Shown here piece by piece: positions 26,917 to 38,585 of a stretch of 64,000 nt of DNA (positions within the stretch are counted from its first letter, which is position 1; every line of letters begins with the position of its first letter). The DNA comes from Actinorugispora endophytica (GTDB lineage: Bacteria; Actinomycetota; Actinomycetes; Streptosporangiales; Streptosporangiaceae). The notes beneath the pieces are model-generated. The model did no database searches. It was given only the letters and a program-made list of their open reading frames with translations, and had not been told where the DNA came from. The DNA lies in contig NZ_SNYN01000021.1 of NCBI RefSeq assembly GCF_004363075.1, positions 1,204 through 65,203 on the forward strand, in the 5' to 3' direction. Made by a program: the position numbers and the translations under genes.

Positions 26917-28938
26917 ATGACCGCCCGACCGAACCTGCGCCCCACGCCCGGATCGATCCCCACGGACCCGGGGGTCTACCGGTTCCGGGACGAGCACGGC
27001 CGCGTGATCTACGTCGGCAAGGCCAAGAACCTGCGCGCGCGGCTGTCCTCCTACTTCCAGGACTTCGCCGCGCTGCACCCGCGCACCCAGACGATGGTCT
27101 CCACGGCCGCCGACGTCGACTGGACCGTGGTCGGCACCGAGGTCGAGGCGCTGCAGCTGGAGTACTCCTGGATCAAGGAGTACGACCCGCGCTTCAACGT
27201 CCGCTACCGCGACGACAAGAGCTACCCGTACCTGGCGATCACCCTCGACGAGGAGTTCCCCCGGGTGCAGGTGATGCGCGGCAGCAGACGCAAGGGGGCG
27301 CGCTACTTCGGTCCCTACTCGCACGCCTGGGCCATCCGCGACACCGTGGACCTGCTGCTGCGCGTCTTCCCGGTGCGGACCTGCTCGGCGGGCGTGTTCA
27401 AGCGGGCCCGCTCCAGCGGCCGGCCCTGCCTGCTCGGCTACATCGACAAGTGCGCCGCGCCGTGCGTGGGCCGGGTGTCCCCGGCCCAGCACCGCGCGCT
27501 CGCCGAGGACTTCTGTTCCTTCATGGCCGGTGAGACCGGCCGCTTCATCAGGACGCTGGAGGCCGACATGCGCGCGGCGGCCGAGGAGCAGGAGTACGAG
27601 CGCGCGGGACGCATCCGCGACGACGTCCAGGCGCTGCGCACGGCCCTGGAGAAGCAGGCGGTGGTCCTGGGCGACGGCACCGACTGCGACGTCATCGCCT
27701 TCGCCGAGGACCCGCTGGAGGCCGCGGCCAAGGTGTTCTACGTGCGCGACGGCCGCGTCCGCGGGGAGCGGGGCTGGGTGGTCGACAAGGTCGACGACGT
27801 CTCCACCGGCGAGCTCGTCGAGCAGTTCCTCTCCCAGACCTACGGCGGAACCGAGTCCGGCGGACAGGGCTCGGGCGGCGCGGCCGCGGTCATCCCGCGC
27901 GAGGTCCTGGTCTCGGCCCCGCCCGCCGACCACGCGGCCGTCACCGCCTGGCTGTCGGAACGGCGCGGGTCGGCCGTGGACGTGCGCGTCCCCCGGCGCG
28001 GGGACAAGCGCGTCCTGCTGGAGACCGTCGCCAAGAACGCCGAGCAGACCCTGGCCCGGCACAAGACCCAGCGCGCCGGGGACCTCACCACCCGCTCCAA
28101 GGCGCTCGCCGAGATCGCCGACGCGCTCGCCCTGGAGGCCGCCCCCCTGCGCATCGAGTGCTACGACGTCTCCAACCTGCAGGGCCGGCACGTGGTGGCG
28201 TCCATGGTGGTGTTCGAGGACGGGCTGGCGCGCAAGTCCGAGTACCGCCGGTTCAGCATCCGGGGCAGCGGGACCGGCGGGGCCGAGCAGAACGACGTCG
28301 CCGCGATGCACGAGGTCATCACGCGTCGCTTCACCCGTTACCTGGAGGAGAGCCAGCGTTCGGGCGAACTCGACATGCTGGGTGAGGGAACCGAGGCGGA
28401 CCGGGAGCCCGGCGTCCCGGCGGCACCCGCGAAGTTCGCCTACCCGCCCAACCTGGTCGTCGTCGACGGCGGGCGGCCCCAGGTCCTGGCCGCGCGCCGG
28501 GCGCTGGGCGAGCTGGGCGTCGAGGACGTCGCGGTGTGCGGGCTGGCCAAGCGGCTGGAGGAGGTGTGGCTGCCCGACGACGAGGACCCCGTCATCCTGC
28601 CGCGCGCCAGCGAGGGCCTCTACCTGCTGCAGCGTGTCCGGGACGAGGCACACCGGTTCGCCATCTCCTACCATCGCAGGAAGCGGGCCAAGGCGCTCAC
28701 CACCAGCGCGCTCGACGACGTCCCGGGGCTGGGTCCCACCCGTCGCGCGGCGCTGATCAGGCACTTCGGGTCGGTCAAGCGCCTGGCCGCGGCCACCGTC
28801 GCCGAGATCGCCGAGGTCCCCGGGATAGGGACGCGAACCGCGGAGACCGTCCACGCGCGACTCACCGGCACCGGCGACACCGGGGGCACGGGCGCGCACC
28901 ACTCACCAGACGAGGGCGAGCGAAACAATGGGGGATGA
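26917..28938 (+). CDS. uvrC: UvrABC excinuclease subunit C
   Basis: A 673-residue dual-incision nuclease. The GIY-YIG domain (residues about 18-95: [20 protein letters not shown]) makes the 3' cut. A UVR helix pair (around residues 215-245, [18 protein letters not shown]) contacts UvrB. The RNase H-like domain ([21 protein letters not shown]) makes the 5' cut, and tandem helix-hairpin-helix motifs end the protein. Length and order are normal. There is no ribosome binding site before ATG 26917, and a -10 six bases upstream suggests a leaderless message. It overlaps rapZ. Confidence 0.97.
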   Translation: MTARPNLRPTPGSIPTDPGVYRFRDEHGRVIYVGKAKNLRARLSSYFQDFAALHPRTQTMVSTAADVDWTVVGTEVEALQLEYSWIKEYDPRFNVRYRDDKSYPYLAITLDEEFPRVQVMRGSRRKGARYFGPYSHAWAIRDTVDLLLRVFPVRTCSAGVFKRARSSGRPCLLGYIDKCAAPCVGRVSPAQHRALAEDFCSFMAGETGRFIRTLEADMRAAAEEQEYERAGRIRDDVQALRTALEKQAVVLGDGTDCDVIAFAEDPLEAAAKVFYVRDGRVRGERGWVVDKVDDVSTGELVEQFLSQTYGGTESGGQGSGGAAAVIPREVLVSAPPADHAAVTAWLSERRGSAVDVRVPRRGDKRVLLETVAKNAEQTLARHKTQRAGDLTTRSKALAEIADALALEAAPLRIECYDVSNLQGRHVVASMVVFEDGLARKSEYRRFSIRGSGTGGAEQNDVAAMHEVITRRFTRYLEESQRSGELDMLGEGTEADREPGVPAAPAKFAYPPNLVVVDGGRPQVLAARRALGELGVEDVAVCGLAKRLEEVWLPDDEDPVILPRASEGLYLLQRVRDEAHRFAISYHRRKRAKALTTSALDDVPGLGPTRRAALIRHFGSVKRLAAATVAEIAEVPGIGTRTAETVHARLTGTGDTGGTGAHHSPDEGERNNGG

Positions 28939-29824
28939 CCACGTGACCAATCCGGGAGGCGAACTCCCGCCGGAGATCGTCATCGTGACGGGAATGTCGG
29001 GAGCCGGGCGCAGCACCGCCGCGCGGGCACTGGAGGATCTGGACTGGTTCGTCGTCGACAACCTGCCGCCGGGACTGCTGCCCACCATGATCGATCTCGC
29101 CGGGCGCACCCACGGAGCGGTGCCCCGGGTGGCCGCGGTCGTGGACGTGCGCAGCATGGCCTTCACCCAGGACCTGCTGTCCACCGCCGAGGAGCTGCGC
29201 GGCCGCGGCATCGCCGCGCGCGTGGTGTTCCTCGAGGCCAGCGACGAGACGCTGGTGCGCCGCTTCGAGAGCGTGCGCCGCCCGCACCCCCTCCAGGGGG
29301 ACGGCCGGCTGACCGACGGCATCTCCCGCGAACGCGAACTGCTGCGCGCGGTCCGCGGCGAGGCCGACCTGGTCATCGACACCTCCCAGCTCAACGTGCA
29401 CCAGCTCAAGGCCAAGATGGTGGGCTTCTTCGGGGAGTCCAAGGAGGCCCACCTGCGGGCCAACGTCGTCTCCTTCGGCTTCAAGCACGGCCTGCCCGTG
29501 GACGCGGACCTCGTCGTCGACTGCCGCTTCCTGCCCAACCCGCACTGGGTGCCGGACCTGCGCCCGATGAGCGGGCGGGACGAGCCGGTCCGCGACTACG
29601 TGCTGGCCCAGCGCGGCGCCAAGGAGCTGCTGGACTCCTACACCGAGGTGCTGCGCCTGCTCATCGCCGGGTACCTCCGCGAGGGCAAGCACTACATGAC
29701 GCTCGCGGTGGGGTGCACCGGCGGCAGGCACCGCAGCGTCGCCATGTCCGAGCAGCTCGCCGGGCGCCTGCGCGAGGAGGGCGTGGAGGTGAACATCATC
29801 CACCGCGACCTGGAACGCGAGTAG
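28928..29824 (+). CDS. rapZ: RapZ-like nucleotide-binding protein
   Basis: A 298-residue member of the RapZ/YvcJ (UPF0042) family. The P-loop reads GMSGAGRST, with arginine (R28) where the canonical Walker A lysine sits, as I recall for streptomycete homologues. The C-terminal domain carries [21 protein letters not shown] and [12 protein letters not shown], the substrate or RNA-binding part. In E. coli RapZ tunes glucosamine-6-phosphate synthase; in Gram-positives it works near yvcK and whiA. ATG 28928 overlaps uvrC by 11 bp; GTG 28943 is an alternative. Confidence 0.9.
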   Translation: MGDDHVTNPGGELPPEIVIVTGMSGAGRSTAARALEDLDWFVVDNLPPGLLPTMIDLAGRTHGAVPRVAAVVDVRSMAFTQDLLSTAEELRGRGIAARVVFLEASDETLVRRFESVRRPHPLQGDGRLTDGISRERELLRAVRGEADLVIDTSQLNVHQLKAKMVGFFGESKEAHLRANVVSFGFKHGLPVDADLVVDCRFLPNPHWVPDLRPMSGRDEPVRDYVLAQRGAKELLDSYTEVLRLLIAGYLREGKHYMTLAVGCTGGRHRSVAMSEQLAGRLREEGVEVNIIHRDLERE

Positions 29825-29854
29825 GCCGCCTCCCGGATCGCTCCGGGACAGCGG

Positions 29855-29890
29855 TCCCCGGGACGGCGGCGGGATCCGCCGTCCCGGGGA
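29855..29890 (+). terminator. Hairpin between rapZ and yvcK
   Basis: A perfect 15-bp stem (29855-29869 with 29876-29890) and a 6-nt loop lie 30 nt after the rapZ stop, without a U-run. It could end or attenuate the uvrC-rapZ transcript. Confidence 0.55.
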
Positions 29891-29978
29891 TCCGTCGTAC
29901 ACACCTCCGGGGCCGCCGCGGCCCCGCCAACGACGCCCCGGGCCGCCAGGCCGGGGAGAAGGAGATGCGCGGACGCCG

Positions 29979-30974
29979 ATGTCGGGTTACGAGGAGGACG
30001 CTTCGAGGAGGCGGGGAGCGGACGGGGACGTCCCCCCACCGCCGCGGGTGGTCGCGTTGGGCGGGGGGCACGGGCTGTACTCCTCGTTGTCCGCGCTGCG
30101 CCGGGTGACCACCGACGTCACCGCGGTGGTGACGGTGGCCGACGACGGTGGTTCCAGCGGGCGGCTGCGCCGGGAGCTGGGCGTCCTCCCCCCCGGGGAC
30201 CTGCGCATGGCGCTGGCCGCGCTGTGCGGTGACGACGAGTGGGGCAGCACCTGGACCGAGGTCGTGCAGCACCGCTTCCGCTCCGAGGGCGAACTGCACG
30301 GGCACGCCGTGGGGAACCTGCTCATCGTGGCGTTGTGGGAGCTGCTGGGCGACTCCGTCGCCGGGCTGGACTGGGTCGGGCAGCTGCTCGGCGCGCACGG
30401 CCGGGTGCTGCCGATGTCCTCGGTCCCGCTCGACATCGTCGCGGAGGTCGAGGGCGCCGACCCCGCCCGCCCCGACGAGGTGGTGACCGTGCGCGGCCAG
30501 GTGGCGTGCGCCAGCACCCGAGGCCGGGTGCGCTCCATCTCGCTGATCCCCGACCAGCCGCCGGTGCCCGGCCAGGTGCTCAGGGCCGTGCGCGAGGCCG
30601 ACTGGGTGGTGTTCGGCCCCGGGTCCTGGTTCACCAGCGTGCTCCCGCACCTGCTCGTCCCCGATCTGGCGAGGGCGCTGGTGGCCACCAGCGCCCGCCG
30701 GGTGGTCGTGCTCAACCTCTCCCCCCAGCGCGGGGAGACCGACGACTTCGCCGCGCACACCTACCTGGAGGTCCTGGCCGGGCACGCGCCGGAGCTGGGC
30801 GTGGACGTGGTGCTGGCCGACCGCAAGGGCGTGGAGGACGCGGTCCGGCTCGAACGCGTGGCCGGGGGCCTGGGCGCGGAACTGGTGCTGGACGACCTGG
30901 CCGTCGCGGACGGGACGCCCCGGCACGACCCGGAGCGGCTCGCGGCCGCCTTCGACCGGATCCTCCTCGGCTGA
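29979..30974 (+). CDS. yvcK: YvcK/CofD-like gluconeogenesis factor
   Basis: A 331-residue CofD-fold protein. The family marks are VVALGGGHGLYSSLSALRR, VTVADDGGSSGRLRRELG, the HAVGNLLI block and VFGPGSWFTSVLPHLLVP. YvcK binds UDP-GlcNAc and affects envelope synthesis and carbon metabolism in Firmicutes and mycobacteria (CuvA). It lies between rapZ and whiA in the conserved trio. A Pro-rich stretch precedes the first strand. The coding sequence is intact and of normal length. Confidence 0.92.
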   Translation: MSGYEEDASRRRGADGDVPPPPRVVALGGGHGLYSSLSALRRVTTDVTAVVTVADDGGSSGRLRRELGVLPPGDLRMALAALCGDDEWGSTWTEVVQHRFRSEGELHGHAVGNLLIVALWELLGDSVAGLDWVGQLLGAHGRVLPMSSVPLDIVAEVEGADPARPDEVVTVRGQVACASTRGRVRSISLIPDQPPVPGQVLRAVREADWVVFGPGSWFTSVLPHLLVPDLARALVATSARRVVVLNLSPQRGETDDFAAHTYLEVLAGHAPELGVDVVLADRKGVEDAVRLERVAGGLGAELVLDDLAVADGTPRHDPERLAAAFDRILLG

Positions 30975-31160
30975 CGACGGGGTCCGGGAGGTGGGCAGGG
31001 CCCCGCGGAGCACGCGGCGCGACTCGCCGGATCGGGCGGGGACATCGGACACACGCGCGCGGGGGCGTGGCGTTCGGGGAACGGGCAAGTAGTCTGCCAC
31101 GAGGGCGCCGTTTTCCGGCGGCGTCCTCGCGTGCGTTCTACAGGGGGAGGGACCGCATCC

Positions 31161-32141
31161 ATGGCGATGACCGGTGTGGTGAAGGACGAGCTGAGCCGGC
31201 TGACCGTTCTCAAGCCATGCTGCCGCAAAGCGGAGGTCTCCACGATCTTGCGCTTCACCGGTGGACTGCACCTGGTCAGCGGCCGCATCGTGATCGAGGC
31301 CGAACTCGACACCGGGGCGGCCGCGCGCCGACTGCGCAAGGACATCTCCGAGGTCTTCGGACACGAGTCCGAGGTGGTGGTGCTCGCGCCCAGCGGGCTG
31401 CGCAAGGGCAACCGCTACGTGGTCCGGGTGATCAAGGACGGCGAGAGCCTGGCCCGCCAGACGGGGCTGGTCGACGGCAACGGCCGCCCCGTGCGCGGGC
31501 TGCCCCGGCACGTGGTCGCGGGTGGGGCGTGCGACGCCGAGTCCGCGTGGCGCGGCGCCTTCATCGCGCACGGCTCGCTCACGGAGCCGGGCCGGTCCAT
31601 GTCCCTGGAGGTCACCTGCCCGGGCCCCGAGGCGGCGCTGGCCCTGGTGGGGGCGGCGCGCCGCCTCAAGGTGCACGCGAAGGCGCGCGAGGTGCGCGGC
31701 GTGGACCGGGTGGTGGTGCGCGACGGCGACTCCATCGGCGCGCTGCTGACCCTGCTGGGAGCCCACCAGAGCGTGCTGGCCTGGGAGGAGCGCCGGATGC
31801 GGCGCGAGGTGCGGGCCACCGCGAACCGGCTGGCCAACTTCGACGACGCCAACCTCCGGCGCAGCGCCCGCGCCGCGGTCGCGGCGGGCGCCCGGGTCGA
31901 GCGGGCCCTGGAGATCCTCGCCGAGGACGCGCCCGAGCACCTGGTCGCCGCGGGGAGGCTGCGCCTGGCGCACAAGCAGGCGTCCCTGGAGGAGCTCGGG
32001 CAGCTCTCCGACCCGCCGCTGACCAAGGACGCCATCGCCGGGAGGATCCGCCGGCTGCTGGCGATGGCCGACAAGCGAGCAGCGGATCTGGGTGTCCCCA
32101 ACACCGAGGCCAGCCTGACCCCCGACATGCTCGTGCCGTGA
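31161..32141 (+). CDS. whiA: Sporulation/cell division regulator WhiA
   Basis: A 326-residue DNA-binding regulator. The N-terminal degenerate LAGLIDADG homing-endonuclease-like half is followed by a C-terminal helix-turn-helix (around residues 230-310, [25 protein letters not shown]). In Streptomyces, WhiA with WhiB activates sporulation-septation genes such as ftsW and ftsK. GGGGGAGGGACC precedes ATG 31161. It is the last gene of the rapZ-yvcK-whiA set and is followed by a long untranslated gap before gap. Confidence 0.95.
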   Translation: MAMTGVVKDELSRLTVLKPCCRKAEVSTILRFTGGLHLVSGRIVIEAELDTGAAARRLRKDISEVFGHESEVVVLAPSGLRKGNRYVVRVIKDGESLARQTGLVDGNGRPVRGLPRHVVAGGACDAESAWRGAFIAHGSLTEPGRSMSLEVTCPGPEAALALVGAARRLKVHAKAREVRGVDRVVVRDGDSIGALLTLLGAHQSVLAWEERRMRREVRATANRLANFDDANLRRSARAAVAAGARVERALEILAEDAPEHLVAAGRLRLAHKQASLEELGQLSDPPLTKDAIAGRIRRLLAMADKRAADLGVPNTEASLTPDMLVP

Positions 32142-33577
<1,436 letters not shown>

Positions 33578-33595
33578 CACGCCGCCCACGGCAAC

Positions 33596-33643
33596 GGCGA
33601 CGCCCTTCTGACCGGCCCCGACGGCCGGACGGAGGGCGTCGCC
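33596..33643 (+). terminator. Hairpin between gap and pgk
   Basis: A perfect 11-bp outer stem (33596-33606 with 33633-33643) and an inner CCGGCC/GGCCGG stem follow the gap stop. It may partly terminate transcription or stabilise gap mRNA, giving gap higher expression than pgk. Confidence 0.5.
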
Positions 33644-33678
33644 GCCCATGTACACCACTTCCAGAAGGGGAAGTAGAC

Positions 33679-34866
33679 ATGCGGACGATCGAGGACCTCG
33701 ACGTCGCGGGCAAGCGCGTTTTCGTCCGGGCCGACCTCAACGTGCCCCTCGACGGTGACCGCATCACCGACGACGGCCGCATCCGGGCCAGCCTGCCCAC
33801 CATCAACGCGCTGCGCGGGCGCGGCGCCCGCGTCGTCGTCGGCGCCCACCTGGGCCGGCCCAAGGGCAAACCCGACCCCGCCTTCTCGCTGCGCCCGGTC
33901 GCCGCGCGCCTGGGCGAGCTGCTGGGCGCCGAGGTGCGCTTCGCCGAGGACACCGCGGGCGAGTCCGCCCTCGCGGCCAGCCGCGCGCTGGCCGACGGCG
34001 AGGTCGCCCTGGTCGAGAACCTGCGCTTCGAGCCGGGGGAGACCAGTAAGGACGACACCGAGCGCGGCGGGTTCGCCGACCGGCTCGCGGCCCTGGCCGA
34101 GCTCTACGTCGGCGACGGCTTCGGCGCCGTGCACCGCAGGCACGCCAGCGTCTTCGACCTGCCCCAGCGCCTGCCGCACGCGGCCGGCGGCCTGGTGTTC
34201 ACCGAGGTCGACGTGCTGCGCAGGCTCACCGAGTCCCCCGAGCGGCCCTACGCGGTGGTGCTCGGCGGCTCCAAGGTCTCCGACAAGCTCGGCGTCATCG
34301 ACAACCTGCTGAACACCGCCGACCGCATCCTCGTCGGCGGCGGGATGACGTACACCTTCCTCGCGGCCAAGGGCCACGAGGTGGGCTCCAGCCTGCTGGA
34401 GCGCGACCAGATCGACACCGTCAACGAGTACCTGCGCCGCGCCGACGAGCGCGGTGTCGAGTTCGTGCTCCCCGTCGACGTGGTGGCCGCCGAGAAGTTC
34501 GCGGCCGACGCGGTGCACGACGTGGTCGGCGCCGAGGAGATCCCCGCGGACCGGATGGGCCTGGACATCGGCCCCGCCTCGGCCGAGCTCTTCGCCGCAA
34601 AGCTGGCCGACGCCCGGACCGTGTTCTGGAACGGCCCGATGGGCGTGTTCGAGATGGAGCCCTACGCCGGAGGCACCCGCGCGGTGGCCCAGGCGCTGCT
34701 GGACTCGGACGCGTTCACCGTGGTCGGCGGCGGCGACTCCGCCGCGGCCGTGCGCGCGCTCGGCTTCGACGAGAACGCGTTCGGGCACATCTCCACCGGC
34801 GGCGGCGCCAGCCTGGAGTACCTCGAAGGCAAGACCCTGCCCGGCATCGCGGCACTGGAGGACTGA
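33679..34866 (+). CDS. pgk: Phosphoglycerate kinase
   Basis: A 395-residue enzyme making ATP and 3-phosphoglycerate from 1,3-bisphosphoglycerate. Visible marks are the substrate-binding [11 protein letters not shown] near residue 14, LGRPKG, LLENLRFE-type [10 protein letters not shown] and the nucleotide site [13 protein letters not shown] and [13 protein letters not shown] near the C terminus. Length is normal. The ribosome binding site is AAGGGGAAG. It starts 101 bp after gap and lies 7 bp before tpiA. Confidence 0.97.
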   Translation: MRTIEDLDVAGKRVFVRADLNVPLDGDRITDDGRIRASLPTINALRGRGARVVVGAHLGRPKGKPDPAFSLRPVAARLGELLGAEVRFAEDTAGESALAASRALADGEVALVENLRFEPGETSKDDTERGGFADRLAALAELYVGDGFGAVHRRHASVFDLPQRLPHAAGGLVFTEVDVLRRLTESPERPYAVVLGGSKVSDKLGVIDNLLNTADRILVGGGMTYTFLAAKGHEVGSSLLERDQIDTVNEYLRRADERGVEFVLPVDVVAAEKFAADAVHDVVGAEEIPADRMGLDIGPASAELFAAKLADARTVFWNGPMGVFEMEPYAGGTRAVAQALLDSDAFTVVGGGDSAAAVRALGFDENAFGHISTGGGASLEYLEGKTLPGIAALED

Positions 34867-34873
34867 GGAAGAC

Positions 34874-35659
34874 ATGGCAACCGCCAAGCGCAAGCCGCTG
34901 ATCGCGGGCAACTGGAAGCTGCACAACAACCACCTCGAAGCCATCGCGCTGGTGCAGAAGATGGCGTTCTCCCTCGACGAGGCCGACTTCGAGGCCGCCG
35001 AGGTCGTGGTGCTGCCGCCGTTCACCGCGCTGCGCAGCGTGCAGACCCTCGTCGAGGGTGACAAGCTGCGCATCGGCTACGGCGCCCAGGACATCTCCCA
35101 GCACGAGAAGGGCGCCTACACCGGTGAGGTGTCCGGACCGATGCTGGCCAAGCTCGGCTGCTCCTACGTGCTGGCCGGGCACTCCGAGCGGCGCGAGTAC
35201 CACCGCGAGGACGACGCGGTGGTGAACGCCAAGGTCAAGGCCGCCTTCGCCAACGACATCACGCCGATCCTGTGCCTGGGGGAGGGCCTGGACGTCCGCA
35301 AGGCCGGCCGGCAGGTCGAGCACTCCCTCGCCCAGCTGGAAGGCGCGCTCAAGGGCGTCACCGAGGAGCAGGCCCGCCGCCTGGTCGTCGCGTACGAGCC
35401 CGTGTGGGCGATCGGCACCGGCGAGGTCGCCACCCCCGAGGACGCCCAGGAGGTGTGCGCGGCGCTGCGCGCCCGGCTCGGCGAGCTGTACTCGCCCGAG
35501 ACCGCCGAGCAGACCCGCGTCCTGTACGGCGGCTCGGTCAAGAGCGACAACGTCGCGGCCATCCTGAGCAAGGACGACGTGGACGGGGCCCTGGTGGGCG
35601 GCGCGAGCCTCAAGGCCGACGAGTTCGTGAAGCTGGCCCGCCTCGGAGAGCAGAAGTAG
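34874..35659 (+). CDS. tpiA: Triosephosphate isomerase
   Basis: A 261-residue TIM barrel. The catalytic lysine is in GNWKLHNN (about residues 12-19), the histidine in VLAGHSERR and the catalytic glutamate in [13 protein letters not shown]. Phosphate loops appear as [10 protein letters not shown] and LVGGASL. It interconverts dihydroxyacetone phosphate and glyceraldehyde-3-phosphate. It follows pgk by 7 bp with a GAGGAAG site inside the gap, so the two are one transcript. A 16-bp hairpin ends the unit. Confidence 0.97.
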   Translation: MATAKRKPLIAGNWKLHNNHLEAIALVQKMAFSLDEADFEAAEVVVLPPFTALRSVQTLVEGDKLRIGYGAQDISQHEKGAYTGEVSGPMLAKLGCSYVLAGHSERREYHREDDAVVNAKVKAAFANDITPILCLGEGLDVRKAGRQVEHSLAQLEGALKGVTEEQARRLVVAYEPVWAIGTGEVATPEDAQEVCAALRARLGELYSPETAEQTRVLYGGSVKSDNVAAILSKDDVDGALVGGASLKADEFVKLARLGEQK

Positions 35660-35678
35660 TACGCGTTCTCCCGCGTTT

Positions 35679-35714
35679 CGACGGGCCCGCACCGATTTCG
35701 GTGCGGGCCCGTCG
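35679..35714 (+). terminator. Terminator hairpin after tpiA
   Basis: A perfect 16-bp stem (35679-35694 with 35699-35714) and a 4-nt ATTT loop, 20 nt after the tpiA stop. Confidence 0.75.
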
Positions 35715-35968
35715 GCGTCGGAGGGCAGGCGAAAGTTCCGTATCCATCGGGAAACAGGCCGTCGGATCCCGCCAAAACCAGTGATCCACGCGCTACGATG
35801 CGCGAAGGTTCCCCTGAACCGATCCGGGCCCCGCTGGGCGCGGGGTAAAATCAGGTACTGTCCCCGGTCCCATGCCCGCAGATCCGCCTTCCCCTCGGTT
35901 GGCGCGAGTGCGGGAGGGGCCTTAGGTCGTCAATTCCCCCTCGCCGGGGTTGAGTTACGGGTGAGCAC

Positions 35969-36202
35969 GTGATTCTCGGTCTGTCCATTGTCCTGATGCT
36001 CGTCAGCCTGCTGCTGATCATGCTGGTGCTGCTCCACAAGGGCAAGGGCGGAGGCCTGTCCGATCTGTTCGGCGGCGGCGTCACGTCCTCCCTGGGCGGT
36101 TCCTCGGTGGTCGAACGCAACCTCGACCGCCTGACCATCGTCTCCGGCTCGGTCTGGATCGTCTGCGTCGTCGCGCTCGGCCTGCTCATCCAACGGGGAT
36201 AG
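35969..36202 (+). CDS. secG: Preprotein translocase subunit SecG
   Basis: A 77-residue two-helix membrane protein: LSIVLMLVSLLLIMLVLLH, the conserved GKGGGLSDLFGGG loop and SGSVWIVCVVALGLLI. SecG stimulates SecYE-mediated protein export. Its location after tpiA is conserved in actinobacteria. GTG 35969 is chosen from the family start; the ribosome binding site is weak. A TAAAAT hexamer at 35846-35851 may be the -10. Confidence 0.93.
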   Translation: MILGLSIVLMLVSLLLIMLVLLHKGKGGGLSDLFGGGVTSSLGGSSVVERNLDRLTIVSGSVWIVCVVALGLLIQRG

Positions 36203-36319
36203 TCCACCTCGATCCAGTGCCCGTACGGCCCGGGCACGCGCGCCCGGCCCCTGAGCGCCGTGCGGAGCGCGCACCAAGTCTCCCCTCACCGAGGGGTAAG
36301 CACGCCGAAGGAGTTTTTC

Positions 36320-36691
36320 GTGGGTAGTGGCAGTGCCATCCGTGGCAGCCGCGTCGGTGCCGGCCCGATGGGCGAGGCCGAGCGAGGCGAGTCCGCGCCG
36401 CGGATCCGTATCGCGTTCTACTGCGCCAACAAGCACGAAGTGATCCCGAGCTTCTCGCACGAGGCCCAGGTCCCGGAGGAGTGGGACTGCCCCCGCTGCG
36501 GTTTCCCCGCGGGCAAGGACCCGGAGAACCCCCCGGCCCCGCCGAGGACCGAGCCGTACAAGACGCACCTGGCGTACGTGAAGGAGCGCCGCAGCGACGC
36601 CGACGGCCAGGCGATCCTGGAGGAGGCCCTGGCCAAGCTGCGCGCCGACCGCGCCGCCATGGACGCGGCGATCAAGGCGATGAGCAACTAG
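36320..36691 (+). CDS. rbpA: RNA polymerase-binding protein RbpA
   Basis: A 123-residue transcription factor. Residues 1-35 contain the flexible N-terminal tail with the RGSRVG motif. A zinc-ribbon-like core follows (FYCANKHE and WDCPRCG, Cys/His ligands). The C-terminal helices, including the ERRSDADGQAILEEALAKLR sigma-interacting region, end the protein. RbpA stabilises promoter complexes with the principal sigma factor. GTG 36320 is preceded by GAAGGAG six bases upstream. A rho-independent-like hairpin follows. Confidence 0.93.
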   Translation: MGSGSAIRGSRVGAGPMGEAERGESAPRIRIAFYCANKHEVIPSFSHEAQVPEEWDCPRCGFPAGKDPENPPAPPRTEPYKTHLAYVKERRSDADGQAILEEALAKLRADRAAMDAAIKAMSN

Positions 36692-36709
36692 CGCCCTCCC
36701 GCCGTTCGA

Positions 36710-36737
36710 CCCCACCGGTCTCCCACCGGTGGGGTTT
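36710..36737 (+). terminator. Terminator after rbpA
   Basis: A perfect 10-bp stem (36710-36719 with 36725-36734), 5-nt loop and three T residues. It lies between rbpA and the convergent IclR gene, so it may serve both. Confidence 0.75.
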
Positions 36738-36744
36738 CGTCATG

Positions 36745-37503
36745 TCAGGGGGCCCTGCCGCCGAGGCGGCGGGTGAGTTCGGCGGCCGCGTCGCGGGCCC
36801 GCGCGGCCAGCGCCCCGGGGGTGACCGGGCGTTCGCACGGGAGGGTGAGGCCGATCGCGGCGACGGGCGTGCCCGAGTGGTCGAAGGCGGTGGCCGCGAC
36901 CGAGGTGTAGCCCTCGGTGACCTGGCCGTCCTCCCGGGAGAAGCCCCGGCGGCGCTCCAGCGCGAGGACCTCCCGCAGTTCGGCGGGGGAGGCCGGGCCT
37001 CGCCCGGTCCGGGTGGTGAACCGCTCGGGGCCGGGGTACAGGGCCCGCACCTGGGCGCGCGGCAGCCACGCCAGCATCGCGCGCCCCGACGCGGTCAGGT
37101 GCGCGGGAAGGCGCACACCCACCCCGGTGACGAGTGCGGGCGCGTGCGGAGGCCGCTCCTTGAGCAGGTAGAGGGTGTCCGCGCCGTGCAAGACCCCCAG
37201 GTGCGCGGTCGCGCCGGTCTGCGCGGCCGTCCGCGCCACCAGGGGCCGGGCCAGCCGCTCCAGCGGGTCGTGCCGCAGGTAGGCCGAGCCGATCTCGAAG
37301 GCGGCCACTCCCAGCCCCCACCGCCGCTCCTCCGGCAGGTGCGTCACGAAGCCCTCCTCGGCCAGGGTCTCCAGCAGCTGGTAGGCGCTGGAGCGCGGCA
37401 GGTCAAGACCGCGCGCGATCGCGGCGGCCGATACCGGCCCGGCCTGCGCGGCCAGGAAGCGCAGCAGCCGGACGGCCCGGGTCGCGGCTGGGACGAGGCT
37501 CAT
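36745..37503 (-). CDS. IclR family transcriptional regulator
   Basis: A 252-residue regulator with an N-terminal winged helix-turn-helix (residues about 5-60, AAAIARGLDLPRSSAYQLLETL) and a C-terminal IclR effector domain (about 75-248, including ASGRAMLAWLP and GYTSVAATAFD). IclR proteins usually respond to aromatic or small organic acids. It is divergent from the dioxygenase/esterase pair with 131 bp between starts, making that pair the likely target. The hut genes 3 kb away are an alternative target. Confidence 0.88.
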   Translation of the reverse strand: MSLVPAATRAVRLLRFLAAQAGPVSAAAIARGLDLPRSSAYQLLETLAEEGFVTHLPEERRWGLGVAAFEIGSAYLRHDPLERLARPLVARTAAQTGATAHLGVLHGADTLYLLKERPPHAPALVTGVGVRLPAHLTASGRAMLAWLPRAQVRALYPGPERFTTRTGRGPASPAELREVLALERRRGFSREDGQVTEGYTSVAATAFDHSGTPVAAIGLTLPCERPVTPGALAARARDAAAELTRRLGGRAP

Positions 37504-37564
37504 GGCTTGATTCTCACCGGTCGCGCCGGGGGATGGAACAGTGCGGCCCCGGATCGCGAATCAG

Positions 37565-37591
37565 GGGAATATCGTTTAAATTTCAACTGTT
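37565..37591 (+). promoter_or_regulatory. SigR-type promoter before the dioxygenase pair
   Basis: GGGAAT (37565-37570), exactly 18 bases, then GTT (37589-37591) is a perfect match to the SigR/SigH consensus. It lies in an AT-rich patch in otherwise GC-rich DNA, with the predicted start site about 35 bases before the ATG at 37635. Confidence 0.65.
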
Positions 37592-37634
37592 TACCGGTGT
37601 GTCTAACTCTTCGAGAGTGGAAGTGAGTACGGTC

Positions 37635-38585
37635 ATGAGCGTGCGGCCCTCGGGTATCCACCACGTCACGGCGATCGCGAGCGATCCACAGGCCAACGCG
37701 GACTTCTACCGCAAGGCGCTGGGGATGCGGCTGGTGAAGCGGACGGTCAACTTCGACTCGCCGGACACCTACCACCTGTACTACGGCGACCGGGCGGGCA
37801 ACCCGGGCACCGTCATGACCTTCTTCCCGTGGCCGGACGCGCCCAGGGGGCGCATCGGAGCGGGGCAGGCCACCGTCACCTCCTTCTCCGTCCCCGAGGG
37901 CTCGCTCGGCTGGTGGCAGACCCACCTCGCGCGGCTGGGAGTGGAGTCCTCCCGGCCGGCCGAGCGGCTGGAGGAGGACGTGCTGAGCCTGCGCGACCCC
38001 GACGGCCTCGTCATCGAGCTGGTCGCCAGCACCGACCACCACGACACCGACCCGTGGGACGGCGGCGAGGTCCCCCTCGAACACGCCATCCGCGGCATCC
38101 GCGCGGTCACCCTCACCGAGCGGGACCACGAGCAGACCGCGGCCATGCTCCAGGGGCAGCTCGGCTTCACCCTGGCCGCCGAGCAGGGCGACCGCCTGCG
38201 GTTCCGCACCGGCGCGGCCGGGGACGGCGTGGGCGACATCGTGGACGTCATCGCCTCGCCCGGCGCCCGGCTCGGGCACGTCGCCGCGGGGACCGTGCAC
38301 CACGTCGCCTACCGCGCCCCCGACCAGCAGGCCCAGGCCGACTGGCGCCAGACCCTGCTGGACGCCGGAGTGGACGTGACCGAGGTGCGGGACCGCTCCT
38401 ACTTCACCTCGATCTACTTCCGCGAGCCCGGCGGCGTGCTGCTGGAGATCGCCACCGACGGCCCCGGGTTCGACTACGACGAGCCGCTGCTGGAACTGGG
38501 CCGCAGACTCAGGCTGCCGCCGTGGCTGGAGCCCGGCCGCGCGCAGATCGAGCAGGGCCTGCCCGTTCTGAAGACCGAGGAGTGA
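37635..38585 (+). CDS. Ring-cleaving dioxygenase-type VOC protein (MhqO-like)
   Basis: A 316-residue protein of two paired vicinal-oxygen-chelate (glyoxalase-fold) halves. The first starts with IHHVTAIASDPQANADFYRKALG; the second contains VHHVAYRAPD and YFREPGGVLLEIATD. The histidines in these blocks and the late glutamate form the metal site. The family includes MhqO and MhqA of Bacillus, which open hydroquinone-type rings during quinone stress. The stop overlaps the esterase start by 4 bp. The upstream SigR-type promoter fits an electrophile-stress role. Confidence 0.88.
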   Translation: MSVRPSGIHHVTAIASDPQANADFYRKALGMRLVKRTVNFDSPDTYHLYYGDRAGNPGTVMTFFPWPDAPRGRIGAGQATVTSFSVPEGSLGWWQTHLARLGVESSRPAERLEEDVLSLRDPDGLVIELVASTDHHDTDPWDGGEVPLEHAIRGIRAVTLTERDHEQTAAMLQGQLGFTLAAEQGDRLRFRTGAAGDGVGDIVDVIASPGARLGHVAAGTVHHVAYRAPDQQAQADWRQTLLDAGVDVTEVRDRSYFTSIYFREPGGVLLEIATDGPGFDYDEPLLELGRRLRLPPWLEPGRAQIEQGLPVLKTEE

